Assembly: GCA_014529385.2 (NCBI GenBank) | Contig: CM043952.1 | Coordinates: 57,954,119-58,018,118 of the forward strand | Direction: 5' to 3' | From: Adiantum capillus-veneris | Taxonomy: Eukaryota; Streptophyta; Polypodiopsida; Polypodiales; Pteridaceae | Length of the DNA stretch: 64,000 nucleotides | Part shown: piece by piece, positions 38,224 through 48,985 of the stretch | Layout of the letters: every line of letters starts with the position of its first letter | How positions within the stretch are numbered: position 1 is the first letter of the stretch | Notes under the pieces: model-generated | The model's input: the letters and a program-made list of their open reading frames with translations, nothing else | What the model was told of the DNA's origin: nothing | Database searches by the model: none | Program-made: the position numbers and the translations under genes

Positions 38224-39300
38224 TTGTCAGAAAGACTTGAAGATTTGGAAAAACTAGATGAGCAAAGACTAACTGTTGTAGCTCACATCTATGCACAAAA
38301 GCAAAAACAAAAACAGTTTCTTGATTCCCACTTAATCACAAAAATCTTCAAGAAAGGGAACTTAGTTTTAGTCTATTCCCTTAAGAAACACATTCCCAAT
38401 TTTAAGAAAAAGGAAAACGGACCGTTTATCATTGAAGATGTATCTCCAAGTGGAGCAATAAAATTGTTCACCCTAGATGGTGAACCAATGGCTAATTGGA
38501 TTAGTGGATGTCGTTTAAAGAAATACAATTTGCCACTAACCAAAGAAAGATCAAACGACAACAGGTTATTGATGAAGCCCAAGAGGAAGCTCGGCTTCAG
38601 GTACTCAAGCGGAAAGCTGCTCTCAAGAATCAACAGATACCGATTCCCATCAGCACTCTGGAAATAGATGATCGACAATGGGAATTACCTAAAGACGCAG
38701 TTTCAACAGATGATGACTGGTTAGATGGAATGGACCTGCGCATCAAATTACAGCTCAACAATCATAGCACCAATGCTTTGGTTGACACATGAGCTAGAGT
38801 AAATGCAGTCACTTATTCCACATACAAGAAGGCAACAAGTTAAGTATTGACCGCAGGAATAGCGACAATCAAAGGATGCACCAAGAACGCAACCCCAACA
38901 TTGGGAGTAGTCAACTTGAATGTTATAGTACATGGATGTTCATGTCTTCATCAGTCCCGGGGAGGTCACCTAATAAAAATGTAACCTATCACGTGAGTTC
39001 AATAGAAGGGTATTTAAAGTTCTTGAAACTTATAGAAATATATATACAGAAGCGCATTATGTTTTCAATTTTGAAAAAAACTTATAGATTTTAAAAGAAA
39101 AGGGTACATTATATTTTTAACAAAATTCACAGATAAGGGGTTTTACAAACATGTCTTGAACGCACGTGATATGGTAGTTTTACACATAGCAAACCCCCCG
39201 AGTCATCAGTTTGTATGCTTACCAAATGAACACATGAATGAGAGGATGATTCTTGGAATTCCCTGGATGCGAACATACAAAGTAGTACCAGATTGGGATA
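38224..39300 (+). pseudogene. Integrase C-terminus and second protease (PR2), element 2
   Basis: Frame 38224-38667 holds the integrase C-terminal part, including NWISGCRLKKYNLPLT, shared with element 1. In a second frame (38508-38950) a charged linker leads to NALVDT-stop-ARVNAVTY: the DTGA active site with Gly replaced by TGA at about 38790. After a 247-bp MITE-like insertion (38956-39202) the same frame resumes with ERMILGIPWMRTYKVV, the ILG motif. The protease is thus recognisable in both halves but broken by at least two stops and the insertion. As PR1 is deleted here, PR2 was the only protease left in this copy. Confidence 0.75.
38956..39202. mobile_element. Small hAT-like MITE inside PR2
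   Basis: A 247-bp AT-rich, non-coding block flanked by an exact 8-bp direct repeat TCATCAGT (38948-38955 and 39203-39210). Its ends are weak inverted repeats (CCCGGGGAGG at the left, CCCCCCGAG at the right). The protease frame lines up on either side when the block and one repeat are ignored. Eight-base duplications are typical of hAT elements. Confidence 0.78.
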
Positions 39301-39818
39301 CAAATCAGCTAAAGCTATTACCTAAAGGAGGGCAACTCAATGTTCCAATTGCACCAAGCAAGGTGGAATGGAAAAGAAGCAATCAACAGACCAAACCACG
39401 AAGTAGTCAATCTTCTTCATCCCCTCGAAAATCAAATGCTACAAGTAGCATGCAAAGAGTCAAGAAAATTTGGGTACCAAAAGCAGAGCTTAAGGATAAA
39501 CTGATTCAGATATGGGTGCCTAAGACTTCACCGACAAAACAAAAAAAGGTTCCAAGGGTTAAGACACAGACACGAGCATTTCAGAGCAAGGAACCTAACA
39601 TGGAAATGGTTTGGAAGAAAAAGGAGCACTTATCTTCTCCACAAACCATAACACCAATCAAGCAATGGCGAGTTAAGTCTCAAAAGACTCCACCAAACCA
39701 TACAGCACCAAGCAGACCAAGCTACCAATGGCGAGAAAAAGCTCGACAACAAACAAAAGTGCTACTAACAGCTCAAGCAATCAGTGTGTTGAGGCATCTG
39801 GATGGTACAATTAAATAG
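39290..39818 (+). CDS. Basic tail after PR2, element 2
   Basis: About 175 codons of Lys/Arg/Ser/Gln/Pro-rich sequence continuing the frame after the ILG motif. It contains KKIWVPKAELKDK and IQIWVPKTSPTK, the W-V-P-K motif twice. It ends VLRHLDGTIK before a stop. The corresponding region of element 1 is also basic, with QVWVRK. No named domain; nucleic-acid binding is a guess from charge. Confidence 0.55.
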
Positions 39819-39829
39819 AGAACACACAA

Positions 39830-42370
39830 GCTACAAGATTTGCTCTTTGGAAGACATCAGCAGCAAACTTCGACATCGAAAATCCTTGAGTTAATTACTT
39901 AAGACCCAGTTCTTGCACAACATATTGGTTTGAATTGCATTGATCGATCCAACCATGGCTATGCATAGACACAATTGTTCAACCCATACACACAATCGTC
40001 CCGAAGTACGCCATCTAAAAGGGGTGGAAGGGCACTAAGTGCTAAGTAATTAAGGGCAATGCTTGAAGAGGGAGGAAAAAGTTTGATGCTAACATGTGAT
40101 TTTTTGCAAAATTACCTAATAATGCCCTTATAATTCATCGTCAAGGGAAAATTCATTAATATCTTCCCGATGAGTGTAAATAGTGTATATACTATCAAAA
40201 AATCATAAAAAATAGTCCCTTTTTGGGTATTTTTCATCATTTTTATTGATAATGAGGCTTAAAAATAGAACAATCCAACAAAAAACAATAAAGCTATGTT
40301 TTTCAATGGATTTTCTTAATTATTGGATTTTCACTTTACTTTTTTAGAGCATTTTGCTATTTTCTTTGATTTTTCAAATAAATAGGTAAAAAATTAATAA
40401 TAAATAGCAGGGAAGAATGGAAGACATGATGGTAATCAGAAAGACAAGGTGGACAAGTACAAAAAATTTCAATGAAATCAGAAGATGAAAGTGGGAAGCC
40501 TAAATTAGGCGGCCAGGCCTACTTTTACAAAATTCTTGCAGAATGAGCTACAAGAATCCGATCAGGGAAATTTTTGAGTCGAACATAGATTTCACGGCCT
40601 AGTAGGACTAACGAGGAAATCTGGGAAAAATTGGTTGGGGAAGTCGGGGTATAGATATCCAAGGTAGGCTAAAACCACCTCATTTATACTTGCAGCCTTT
40701 GTAGAGAGAGATTTCTGCCTCTTTCGCGTGACTTATCTGGAGCCCAGGGAAGTCGGGGTATAGATATCCAAGTTAGGCTAAAACCACCTCATTTCCACTT
40801 GCAGCCTTTGTAGAGAGAGATTTCGGCCGCTTTCGTGCGACTTTTCTGGAGCCCACAGTTGACCATTTTCAGCGCCATCTCACACGAAGCATGAGGGGTA
40901 AGTTCTTTACACGTCAATGATCCATTTTGTACGGCCGATAGTAGTCTAGAGCCCTAGAAAAAACCCTAGAAATCGAGCAGTGCACGAAGACCTACGACCA
41001 AAAACTGACCATAGCGGTCTGCCAGCTCGATCAAATCGGATGGGATTTGAACCATAGCATGCCCTAACATAATAGAACCTTATTATATCATTAGTTGACC
41101 ATTCGGCAGGGGTCGAGGGAGTCCACAGTAGAAAAGCTAGGTTTTCGGCAAATGCCATAATTCCGACCCGACTCCACAGATGGATTTCTCATGAGGTCCA
41201 TATACAATGTATATGATTGGCTTGGTGAAATCCATCAAGGAGAGACCTCGAAAAGCAGAAAATGGCTCGAAGGTTACAAAGCATCAAATTTGACATACGG
41301 GGTCAATCTGACTCCAAATGAACCAGAATTGGACAGGTTTCTTCACGACTATGTTGCGAACAAGTCCAAAACCTCAACATTGACTGACCAACCCAACAAG
41401 CAGTGTAGTCACAAAAAACGGTGATTTTAGAGTCGACAAAGCATAAAGTAATGCCGGCATGACCAAACTTGACCAAATTCAATTTAGGACTTGTTTTAGG
41501 TGTATAGAATATGTTTAGGTCAAAATTTGTAAGTTTTGCAAAAAAATTGTCATTGTTGTAAATAATCGTGATTATTTACTTTTGCATCATTTTTGCTTGG
41601 AAATTGTCCCATCACCTCAGTTATCATGTGTACACACCTATTACATGCCAAAAATCAAGTATGACCCAAAATGAGCACCCATTACTTGAAAAATTGTCAA
41701 AAAACGCAAAGAAGTCTTTGCAAGCCAATTTTTGGGTTATGGACATCATTTCTTAATCCAAATCACCTCATATCTCAGACCCAAGGTCTATACAATGCCT
41801 AGAACCAGTTTGTGCCAAAAAAATGTCAATTTTGGAAGAAAAGTTAATAATCGCAATTATTTACTTTTTGGTCAAAATTGGAGAGTTTTGATATTTTGCC
41901 ACCATACATCCAAAGTACATGATGTGTTAGGCCCACTATCCAATTTTGAACCAATTTGGAGCCCAAAATCTCAAATTTCCTTTATATCTACTGTTTCAGA
42001 GACCTAAAGTCGAAATCTGGTACCATTTTCACCCTATGCATCCAAACTAGCCCATATTCCACTCACAGCATGTATTTGGTATATACTTCAAGCCTATGAA
42101 GCGTGTATTTGGTATATACTTCAAGCCTATGAAGCCAAGTTTGCAAAAAGTTGAAAATTTTTCTCAGCTGTAAATAATCGTGATTATTTACTTTGGTTAC
42201 AAATATTTGTTTTGACTTTACAGTTTTGTTCCTTGCATGCATCTATGCTTGTTCAAAAATTGATTTGAAGCAAATTGGACCAAAATTATCAACATTTCAC
42301 TCTAAAGGACATTTCAGAGAAAATTTCGACAAATCTGCTAACTTTGCACTCTATTCACTGAACAGGAGCC
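39830..42370 (+). other. Element 2 spacer between pol and ORF-X, with palindromes
   Basis: Non-coding, AT-rich. It holds three palindromes of the leader family: 41558-41579 and 42170-42191 (core TAAATAATCGTGATTATTTA) and 41843-41864 (decayed). It also holds a tandem duplication of about 109 bp (40641-40749 and 40750-40858) and one of about 33 bp (42070-42102 and 42103-42135). ORF-X starts some 180 bp after the last palindrome. The arrangement mirrors the spacer of element 1. Confidence 0.85.
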
Positions 42371-45300
42371 ATGCATGCAGCAGAGAGGGACAAGAAGAAG
42401 CTCGACCAAAAGGAAAAGCTACAGGAACTGCCCGCATATCAGTTGGATCCAGAATCAGTCAAAGCCGCCAAGGCAACTTATCTCTCCAAAGAACAGCTAG
42501 AAGAGCATCATACCACAGTCTTCACCGGCAGGTTCAAAAGTGAAGAGGGACATCAAGTGGAGTTGCAACTCTTACCGAAGGAAGTCTATGATGTAGCCGC
42601 AAATCCAGAGACCAAAGAGGCTAATTGCAGGCTGGGACTCGGGGATTTCTACAAACATGAGCCTTGTGGAGTGGATTTTTAGAAATCTTACGAGCTTTTA
42701 TCCACCATTAAAGAAGATGGAACTGCACAGATCACTGACCCCCAAGAAAACAAGGTTGAAGTGGTCATCACTAAAGATATAGTGGCAGAGGCACTTAGAC
42801 TGCCTACAGAAGGAATGACCATGAGAGCAAGAGACATAAAAACAGCAGGAACCTTTACCAAAGAGACCACCATGGCCACCTTTACCAATTTAATTCACAA
42901 ACAAGTGGAAGAGCCAGCTCGCTTGTACCACCAGCACTTCCATTTTTGGCAAAAAGGCCACCAAGGTACACTACGTCAAATCACGTAGTTGCCACCACAT
43001 TCACTCAAGTTCTCAAGTCAACAACCAAGCAACCAGTGGACCACGCCCAGTACGTCCTAACCACCTTGAAGGACACCAACAAAGAAGGCAAAATCACTTA
43101 CTTGGGTGCGCCAGAAGTCTTGACGAGAATAGCATACCATGCCATTGGCATGGCTGAAAATTTACCACCTACTCCTGATCAAAATACTTGGATATTGGCA
43201 GCACAACCCTCTCCAAGAGCTACAAGGTCAGGAAAGAGATCGTATAAATCCGATGAAGAATCAACTGCTGACAGCTCACTAAAAAGGCAGAGTAGCGAGA
43301 GCTTTGATAACGAGGAAAAGAGATCTCATAGAGAAGAAATGAAAAGAAAAGCTGTGGTCGCCCACCAAGAAGAGCCAACACAAAAACAAGCTCGCTTTGA
43401 AAGAGAGAAACATGCCTACCAAGAAGAGCCAACAAAAAAACAAGCTCGCTTTGAAAGAGAGAAACATTCCTACCAGTGCAATAGGCAAGCACAAGGGAAG
43501 GACCCAGAGAAATGGGTGCCTACTGGACTTAAAGGCCCAAGAATGAAGCATCACACAAGAAATGAGACTGAAGATCCGACAAAGAGTTTGGAGAAAATGT
43601 ACCAAGAAGCTGAATCCCTCAAGTTGAAGGAAGCAAAAGAAGCGGATAGAAAAGCCAAGGAGACAAAGGAACAGAGACAAACCGAGGAGACGGCTAGGGA
43701 AGAAGCACAAGAACAAGGTTAAGAGTATTCCAAACCCACCTCACCACCTACAGAACAACAGGACCATCCCATGCCAAGCCCACCACCATCACATGAGAAA
43801 GAGAAAACCAATGAATCTGAGTCCAACAAAGAAACATGATCTGCACAAGAGGCTGACCAGCACGAGAAGAAAAAATAGAAAGAAGCAGAGCCTGAACAAG
43901 AGGAAGCCACGAAGCTACTCAAAAGCCTGAAGAGAAAAAGGCAACTGAATCTGCACAAGAGGCTAATAAAGAAGCAGAGACAGAAAAAGAGGCGACCACT
44001 ACACAAGAGAAAGAACCCGAGCCAGAGAAGGAAGTGAGTCCGGCACCAGAAGAGACAACAAGATCTGGGCCAACATGCACCCTCTACTTCCACTTAGCGA
44101 GAAGCCACCGAGGCAACAAGGCCTCAGGATGACAAAGAAAAATACCAACCCTCTACCTGCACACAAGAAGAACCAGCAGCTACGCTACAGCAGAAAGACA
44201 CACATGAGGCTGTAGGCACATCTTAGCTAGCAAGAGAGGAGGATTGGCAGTCAAATGACGAGGTAATAGTACAAGTAAATGAATATGCAAGGCAGATGCA
44301 AGACATGACGGAGAGACTCCGTTCAGCAGCACTTAGCCGCAGTAACAAGCGTAAAGAGCTCGAGATGGTGATTGACGCTCTCCAAGGAGAGTTAAAAGAC
44401 AGGATGACTGTCATCACCGATCTTCAGAGGCAAGTGCAGGAGATGAAGGCAGAAGCTGAACAGCATCGGCTACTAGCTAGAGATAGACAACATAAGAAAA
44501 TGGAGGAGTTAGGTGATCTGCTCACCGAGTTATCCAATGTCTGCAAAGCAAAAGATGAGCAGCTGATAGAAGTTACAAATGAACTTCTTACGACATCCCT
44601 GTCAGCTCAAAAAATTCAAGTGCAATTGGATGTTGCAAATGCCTCTTTACAGTACTCTGAACAGCGAATCAATGATCAGGCAACCTTCTTACGGCAAATC
44701 AGAGAAAATCCAGCCGTGGCCTCGATCAAAGGGACTGATGAAGCGTACAAGGCACTAGAAAAGAAGAACAAAGATCTTGAGTTGGAATTAAAGCTGGAAC
44801 AATCACAACGTAGGGACTTGGCTTTGATGCGGGTCCAGAGAGAAGAAGAGCTCCTGAAAGAAATGGCAGAGCTCAAGAGAGTTAACCAACTCCTCAGAGA
44901 TGGAAAGCCAAAAACGCAGGATGAGACAGGCACTTCAGAGCTGCCACAGATAGATATACCCTCAGTCTCATTTGCTAAGTTTGAGACATAGTCCACAGTA
45001 GAGCCGAGTGATGAAGAGGATTTGCAGATTAAGATCATAGATGCAGACACGGTGCCAATGGTCCAGCTATCCAAAGCTAAGAGGACGCACTGAAAGAGAA
45101 GATCACCTAAGAAATAGATGAGCGGTGGAAAGCCGTAATGGATTGCATTAGGGAAAATTTGGACTCACAAAGGGGTCTTATAAGGAGTTTCACTTCCTCT
45201 CTCATGTCCAAAACGGTGCAGTAAAATTTTGCAAATCAACTCTAAACTTGACAGAGATTTGGCAGTTAGAATCTACTCTTCAAGCTCTTTCTATTGATAT

Positions 45301-45780
45301 ATAGCACTCCATGAGATTCCTCATATTTTAAAAGATTCTATTTTTTATTCTCTAGATTCTAGACGAAGTTGTCACATCACAAGAGAATAAAAATAGAATC
45401 TTTCAAAATATGAGGAATCTCATGGTGTGCTATATATCAATAGAAAGAGCTTGAAGAGTAGATTCTAACTGTCAAATCTCCATCAAGTTTAGAGTTGATT
45501 TGTAAAAATTTTACCGCATACCCGTTTTGGACATGAGAGAGGAAGTCAAACTCTTTATAAGGCCCCTTTGTGAGTCCAAATTTTCCCTAATGGGAGTTGA
45601 GAGTTCTACACGCTGTCAACATCACTCAACTCACTCCCAATCAGATCAATGCGCAATGGCATCAACAATCCCTGCCATACCCTCTCATCAAAGTGGAACT
45701 ACTACAAAAAATAGCATCCCTGACTTTCTTGTCACAACATATACACATACTCATCGCCAGAATGAACTACAATGTAAATT
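42371..45780 (+). pseudogene. ORF-X of element 2: coiled-coil protein gene
   Basis: It starts at ATG 42371 with a charged N-terminus. The conserved block YELLSTIKEDGTAQITD, then VEVVITKDIVAEALRL (about 42684-42800), matches element 1. In-frame TAG at 42680-42682 stands where element 1 has Lys, and a frameshift lies near 42950. The second block (VVATTFTQVLKSTTKQPVDH) and a charged region follow, with an 18-residue tandem repeat containing QEEPTKKQARFEREK. Several stops lie at 43720-44230. Then comes a long coiled coil, open from 44296 to 44991, with DALQGELKDRM, LQRQVQEMKAEAEQH and KNKDLELELKLEQS. A 437-bp foldback element interrupts the C-terminal part, after which VNITQLTPNQINAQW and SLPYPLIKVE match the end of the element 1 protein. 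No membrane segments. The two ORF-X proteins are clearly homologous but divergent. Confidence 0.82.
45151..45587. mobile_element. Foldback MITE inside ORF-X
   Basis: A 437-bp block whose two arms of about 195 bp are inverted copies of each other, differing at only about one base in fifteen by eye. The ends are GGGAAAATTTGGACTCACAA and its reverse complement. It is flanked by TA on both sides (45149-45150 and 45588-45589), so a TA target as in Tc1/mariner-type MITEs fits; a TTA/TAA target cannot be excluded. It has no coding capacity. Because the arms are so alike it is probably younger than its host gene. Confidence 0.88.
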
Positions 45781-45869
45781 AGAGGAAGGGAAAGTGAGAG
45801 AAAGTCATACACACAAAATCATACGTGTCCTACAAAACAAACAATAGAGAGAATAGATAAAGGGACATT

Positions 45870-46440
45870 ACCTGAAGCATCTTGTGCTAATCATGGGACT
45901 TCAACCCATATAATTGAACGCTTCTACTTTTCTTCGCTTTTGTGAAAGCTCCCTTTAGCAACCTCACATATCCTGTTGGTGTGCAAAAATATGCAATGGT
46001 ATCCTTCACTTTGTCCAATTCTTCTTTGGATAGCATCCAAGGTGCTTTAGGAAACACAATTTTCCCATTGGAGCATGGTGTGAAGCAATAGAGATGGGGA
46101 GATGTTTCAAGACCCTCAAGTCCTCTCTTGCCCCCAATGAGTCCTTCTTGCTAATAATGTGATCCCACACGGCGTGGGCTACATTCTTGAATATGTACAT
46201 GGGATCCAAGAGGTGCTGTATTTTTAAGTCCTTCCAATATGAGAGCCTTAAAATTACAAAATACCTTGATATACCTTTTGGTGGAGTGCTCGGAGCCTGA
46301 TTGTTGTTGTAGTACTCTTCCCAAATGGTTTTCCAATTTGCCATTGTGAGCTTTAGATACATATTTCCATTTTTTGGAGACTTGTGCTTGTTTGGATAGA
46401 TTACCTTGCACAAGGCATCCGACCTCTCTATCACCAATGA
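45870..46440 (-). pseudogene. CACTA (En/Spm) Tnp2 transposase fragment
   Basis: Minus-strand frames give LLDPMYIFKNVAHAVWDHII, then KDSLGAREDLRV and, after a frameshift, APWMLSKEELDKVKDTI, TPTGYVRLLKGAFTK and LYGLKSHD-stop-HKMLQ followed by GTAATG, a splice donor. These are landmark phrases of plant Tnp2 transposases (the D-x-M-H-I-x-K-N-V region and the G-L-K-S-H-D region). Its right border abuts the third ORF-X copy. The downstream C-terminal part expected to follow on this strand is found at 29630-30640, on the other side of element 2. Confidence 0.8.
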
Positions 46441-46444
46441 TGGC

Positions 46445-48985
46445 CCGCAAGTACTCCTACAAATGCAACCACCAAGCACAAGGCAAGGACTCGGCAAAGT
46501 GGGTACCAATTGAATTGAAAGGATCGAGAACAAAGAACCATGCCAAGAAACGGGAAGAAGATCCCACCGAGTTACCAAAAAATGTATCAGGAAGCAGAAG
46601 CTTTGAAGCTGAAAGAAGCCCAAGAAGCGGAACAGAAAGCTAAAGAGGCGGCGCAACAGCAAAAGCAAGCAGAGAAAGAAACTGCACAAGGAGAAGCACA
46701 ACATGAATGAGGTTATGTCTCCTCAACCTTCTTCACCTGCTTCAGAACAACATGATCACATGATCACTCCATGCCAAGCCCACCACCTTCACCAGTAGAT
46801 AAAGCCACAAAAACTGAACCTACAAAAGAGACAATAGACTGAACAAAGAGAAGCAGTTGAATCTGCACAACAGGCAGCTACTACACAAGAGCAGCACAAA
46901 GAGCGAGAGCTAGAGCCAGAAAGGGCAGCGAGTCTTGCACTAGAGGACACCACAAGATTTGAACAGACAAGATCAAGATTTTGAGGAAACCCCTTCTACC
47001 TCTACACAGAAAGAGAAGGCCGAGGCATCCATGAAGTTGCAGGATGACAAAGCAGAAGAAGGCCAGCCACAACCTCAAGGGCAAGAACAACCAGTCTCAC
47101 CATGATGCAACCGAAAGAGATACAAGAGACTGCAGAAACATCTAGGTAGCTAGCACAAAATGAAGATTGGCAATCTAACAATGAGGTAATACTGCAAGTC
47201 AATGAGTATGCCAAGAAAATGCACGACATGATGGAAAGACTCCGAACAGTAGCACTTAGCCGCAACACAAAGGCTAAAGAACTAGAGATAGTGATTGACG
47301 CTCTCCAAGGAGAGCTAGACGATAGATTAAATGTCATTACTGATCTACAAAGGCAAGTGCAAGAATTGAAAGCTAAAGCTAAATAACATCAACTAGCAAG
47401 GGATAAACAACAAAAAGAGATGGAGGAGCTCAATGACCTACTTAAGAAGTTGTCAGATGCTTGCTGCACAAAGCAAAAGATGAACAACTGACAAAAGTTA
47501 CCAAAAAACTTCTAACTACAACCCTGTCAGTTCAGAAGATGCAAATACAGTTAGATGTAGCAAACGCCTCCCTACAATACTCAGAGCAGAGAATAAATGA
47601 TCAGGCAATTTTCTTGCAGTAAATACGAGAAAATCCTGCAGTAGCCTCGATCAAAGGAACAGAAGAGGTCTACAAAGCATTAGAGAAAAAGAAAAAGGAC
47701 CTAGAGCTAGTCTTAAACTGGAGCAGTCTTAGTGCAGAGACCTAGCTTTAATGCGGGTGAAACGAGAAGAAGAGCTGTTAAAAGAAATAGCCGAGCTTAA
47801 AAGAGTCAACCAGCTATTGAGAGATGGACGGTGTTTGGAGGTGATAACAACATACAAGTGCCCACCTAGCCAAGGCTCCCGTTGGGTCAGCCGGCCAAAG
47901 TTTTGATGTGGTCACATTATTTTCCCGATGTTTAATACATAAAACCCTGTAAAAGCCTAATGACAATCGTCTATGTCAAGTCTCAGTCAAAGATGTAATT
48001 TTTCCAATGATGTATGTAAAGGTCCATGAGAAGTTGGCCGCCGGCCACTTTAGAAAGCCCGAGGCATATAATACACTAAGGTTAGTGGGAAAGGGGGGAT
48101 TATTTTTTGAAGATAAGTGACTATTGCGTTACGCACAGAGAGCTGACTCTTTGCTCAAACTTGTAATCATCGATTCTGTGGCTACGGTAATCCAAATTCA
48201 GTTTTGTTTCTTGCATTGTGTTCCTCCTACTCTGCTCTTTCATTCAAGTGTAAGCATTCAAGATTCGGTGAAGGTTTTAAACACATCTATTTAGGCCTTA
48301 AATCGCCGTTTTGAGTGTTTATATGCGTATTTTATGATGTTTTGACCCTAGGAGAGGCTTTAGGGACCCTAAAACGACCCTTTGGGATCATCTGTTACTG
48401 TTTTTGCGTAATGTGGGACGAACGATCGCGATCTTTTTACCTCTCCAGAATGTTGTGACAGTGATAGAATATGTTCCTGATAGTCCCCTGTAGCTTCCCT
48501 TCAAGTTTCGTGCAATTCCGATATGATTTGCATGGTAAACGGACATGATGACTGTAGAGCTGTGTAGAAGGACATAGGCATATTACTTGGCTTTAATGCG
48601 TTTGATTTGCTTGTAGAGTTATTAGTTGCATCTCTTCGAGTTCACTTCATTAGGATTGACACCCTAGTGAGTTTCCATGCCTCATCCGAGTCGCTTCCCC
48701 TGTATCGATAATTTTATGTTGATGCTTGAGAGCTATGCTATGGACGTCCGTCATGGCCACCCGCAAACAAACGGCAAGAAACGCAACAAGAGGCGGGAAC
48801 TTCATAGCAACCACAAATAGAGATCCCCTCAGTTCAATTCGTTGAGATGGAGACACAGCTAGCAGAAGAGCTAGGTGGTGAGGATGAATTCCAGGTACAA
48901 ATAACAGAAACGGATACAGTGTTAATGGTCCAACTATCAAAAGTTGAGGAAGAAGCACTAAAAGAAAAGATTACGTAAGAGGGGA
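46445..48985 (+). pseudogene. Third, partial copy of ORF-X split by a solo LTR
   Basis: The sequence parallels 43470-45110 of the element 2 ORF-X. It contains the charged region, the coiled-coil start (MERLRTVALSR, VIDALQGELDDR, LQRQVQELKAKAK), the ASLQYSEQR-type block and, after the insertion, the TDTVLMVQLSKVEEEALKE region. Many stops and small indels separate the frames. It starts inside the gene, with no N-terminal block, and ends where the homology fades near 48985. It is similar but not close to the neighbouring copy, so it comes from another member of the lineage or an old duplication. It is interrupted at 47832-48769. Confidence 0.78.
47832..48769. mobile_element. Solo LTR inside the third ORF-X copy
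   Basis: A 938-bp non-coding block with LTR ends TGTTTG...CAAACA. It is flanked by GACGG (47827-47831) and AACGG (48770-48774), a near-perfect 5-bp duplication. ORF-X homology stops exactly at one side and resumes at the other. A TATA-like CATATAATACAC lies at 48065-48076. It resembles neither element 1 nor the 5' LTR of element 2, so it marks a further LTR family. Orientation is probably plus, from the TATA position. Confidence 0.82.

Larger units (their letters stand above)
30688..45790 (+). mobile_element. Element 2: deleted relative of element 1
   Basis: Plus-strand LTR retrotransposon of the same architecture as element 1, but clearly divergent. A 5' LTR-like sequence (30688-31270) is followed by a primer-binding site, a palindrome-rich leader, the C-terminal part of gag, zinc knuckles, a linker, RT, RNase H, two H2C2 modules, integrase, PR2 with a basic tail, a palindrome-rich spacer and ORF-X. 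The capsid part of gag and the canonical protease are absent. No 3' LTR was found; the right end given is simply the last recognisable ORF-X sequence. Two MITE-like insertions lie inside (38956-39202, 45151-45587). CACTA fragments in the same orientation on both sides suggest it landed in a CACTA transposon. It is defective. Confidence 0.8.

Noticed and set aside
43220-44093. Leu/Phe-rich minus-strand frames resembling membrane proteins
   Set aside because: They are the reverse of Lys/Glu-rich coding sequence of ORF-X; the hydrophobic look is a codon artefact.
45790-48985. A 3' LTR for element 2
   Set aside because: No stretch similar to 30688-31270 was found; the LTR at 47832-48769 has different ends and its own target duplication.
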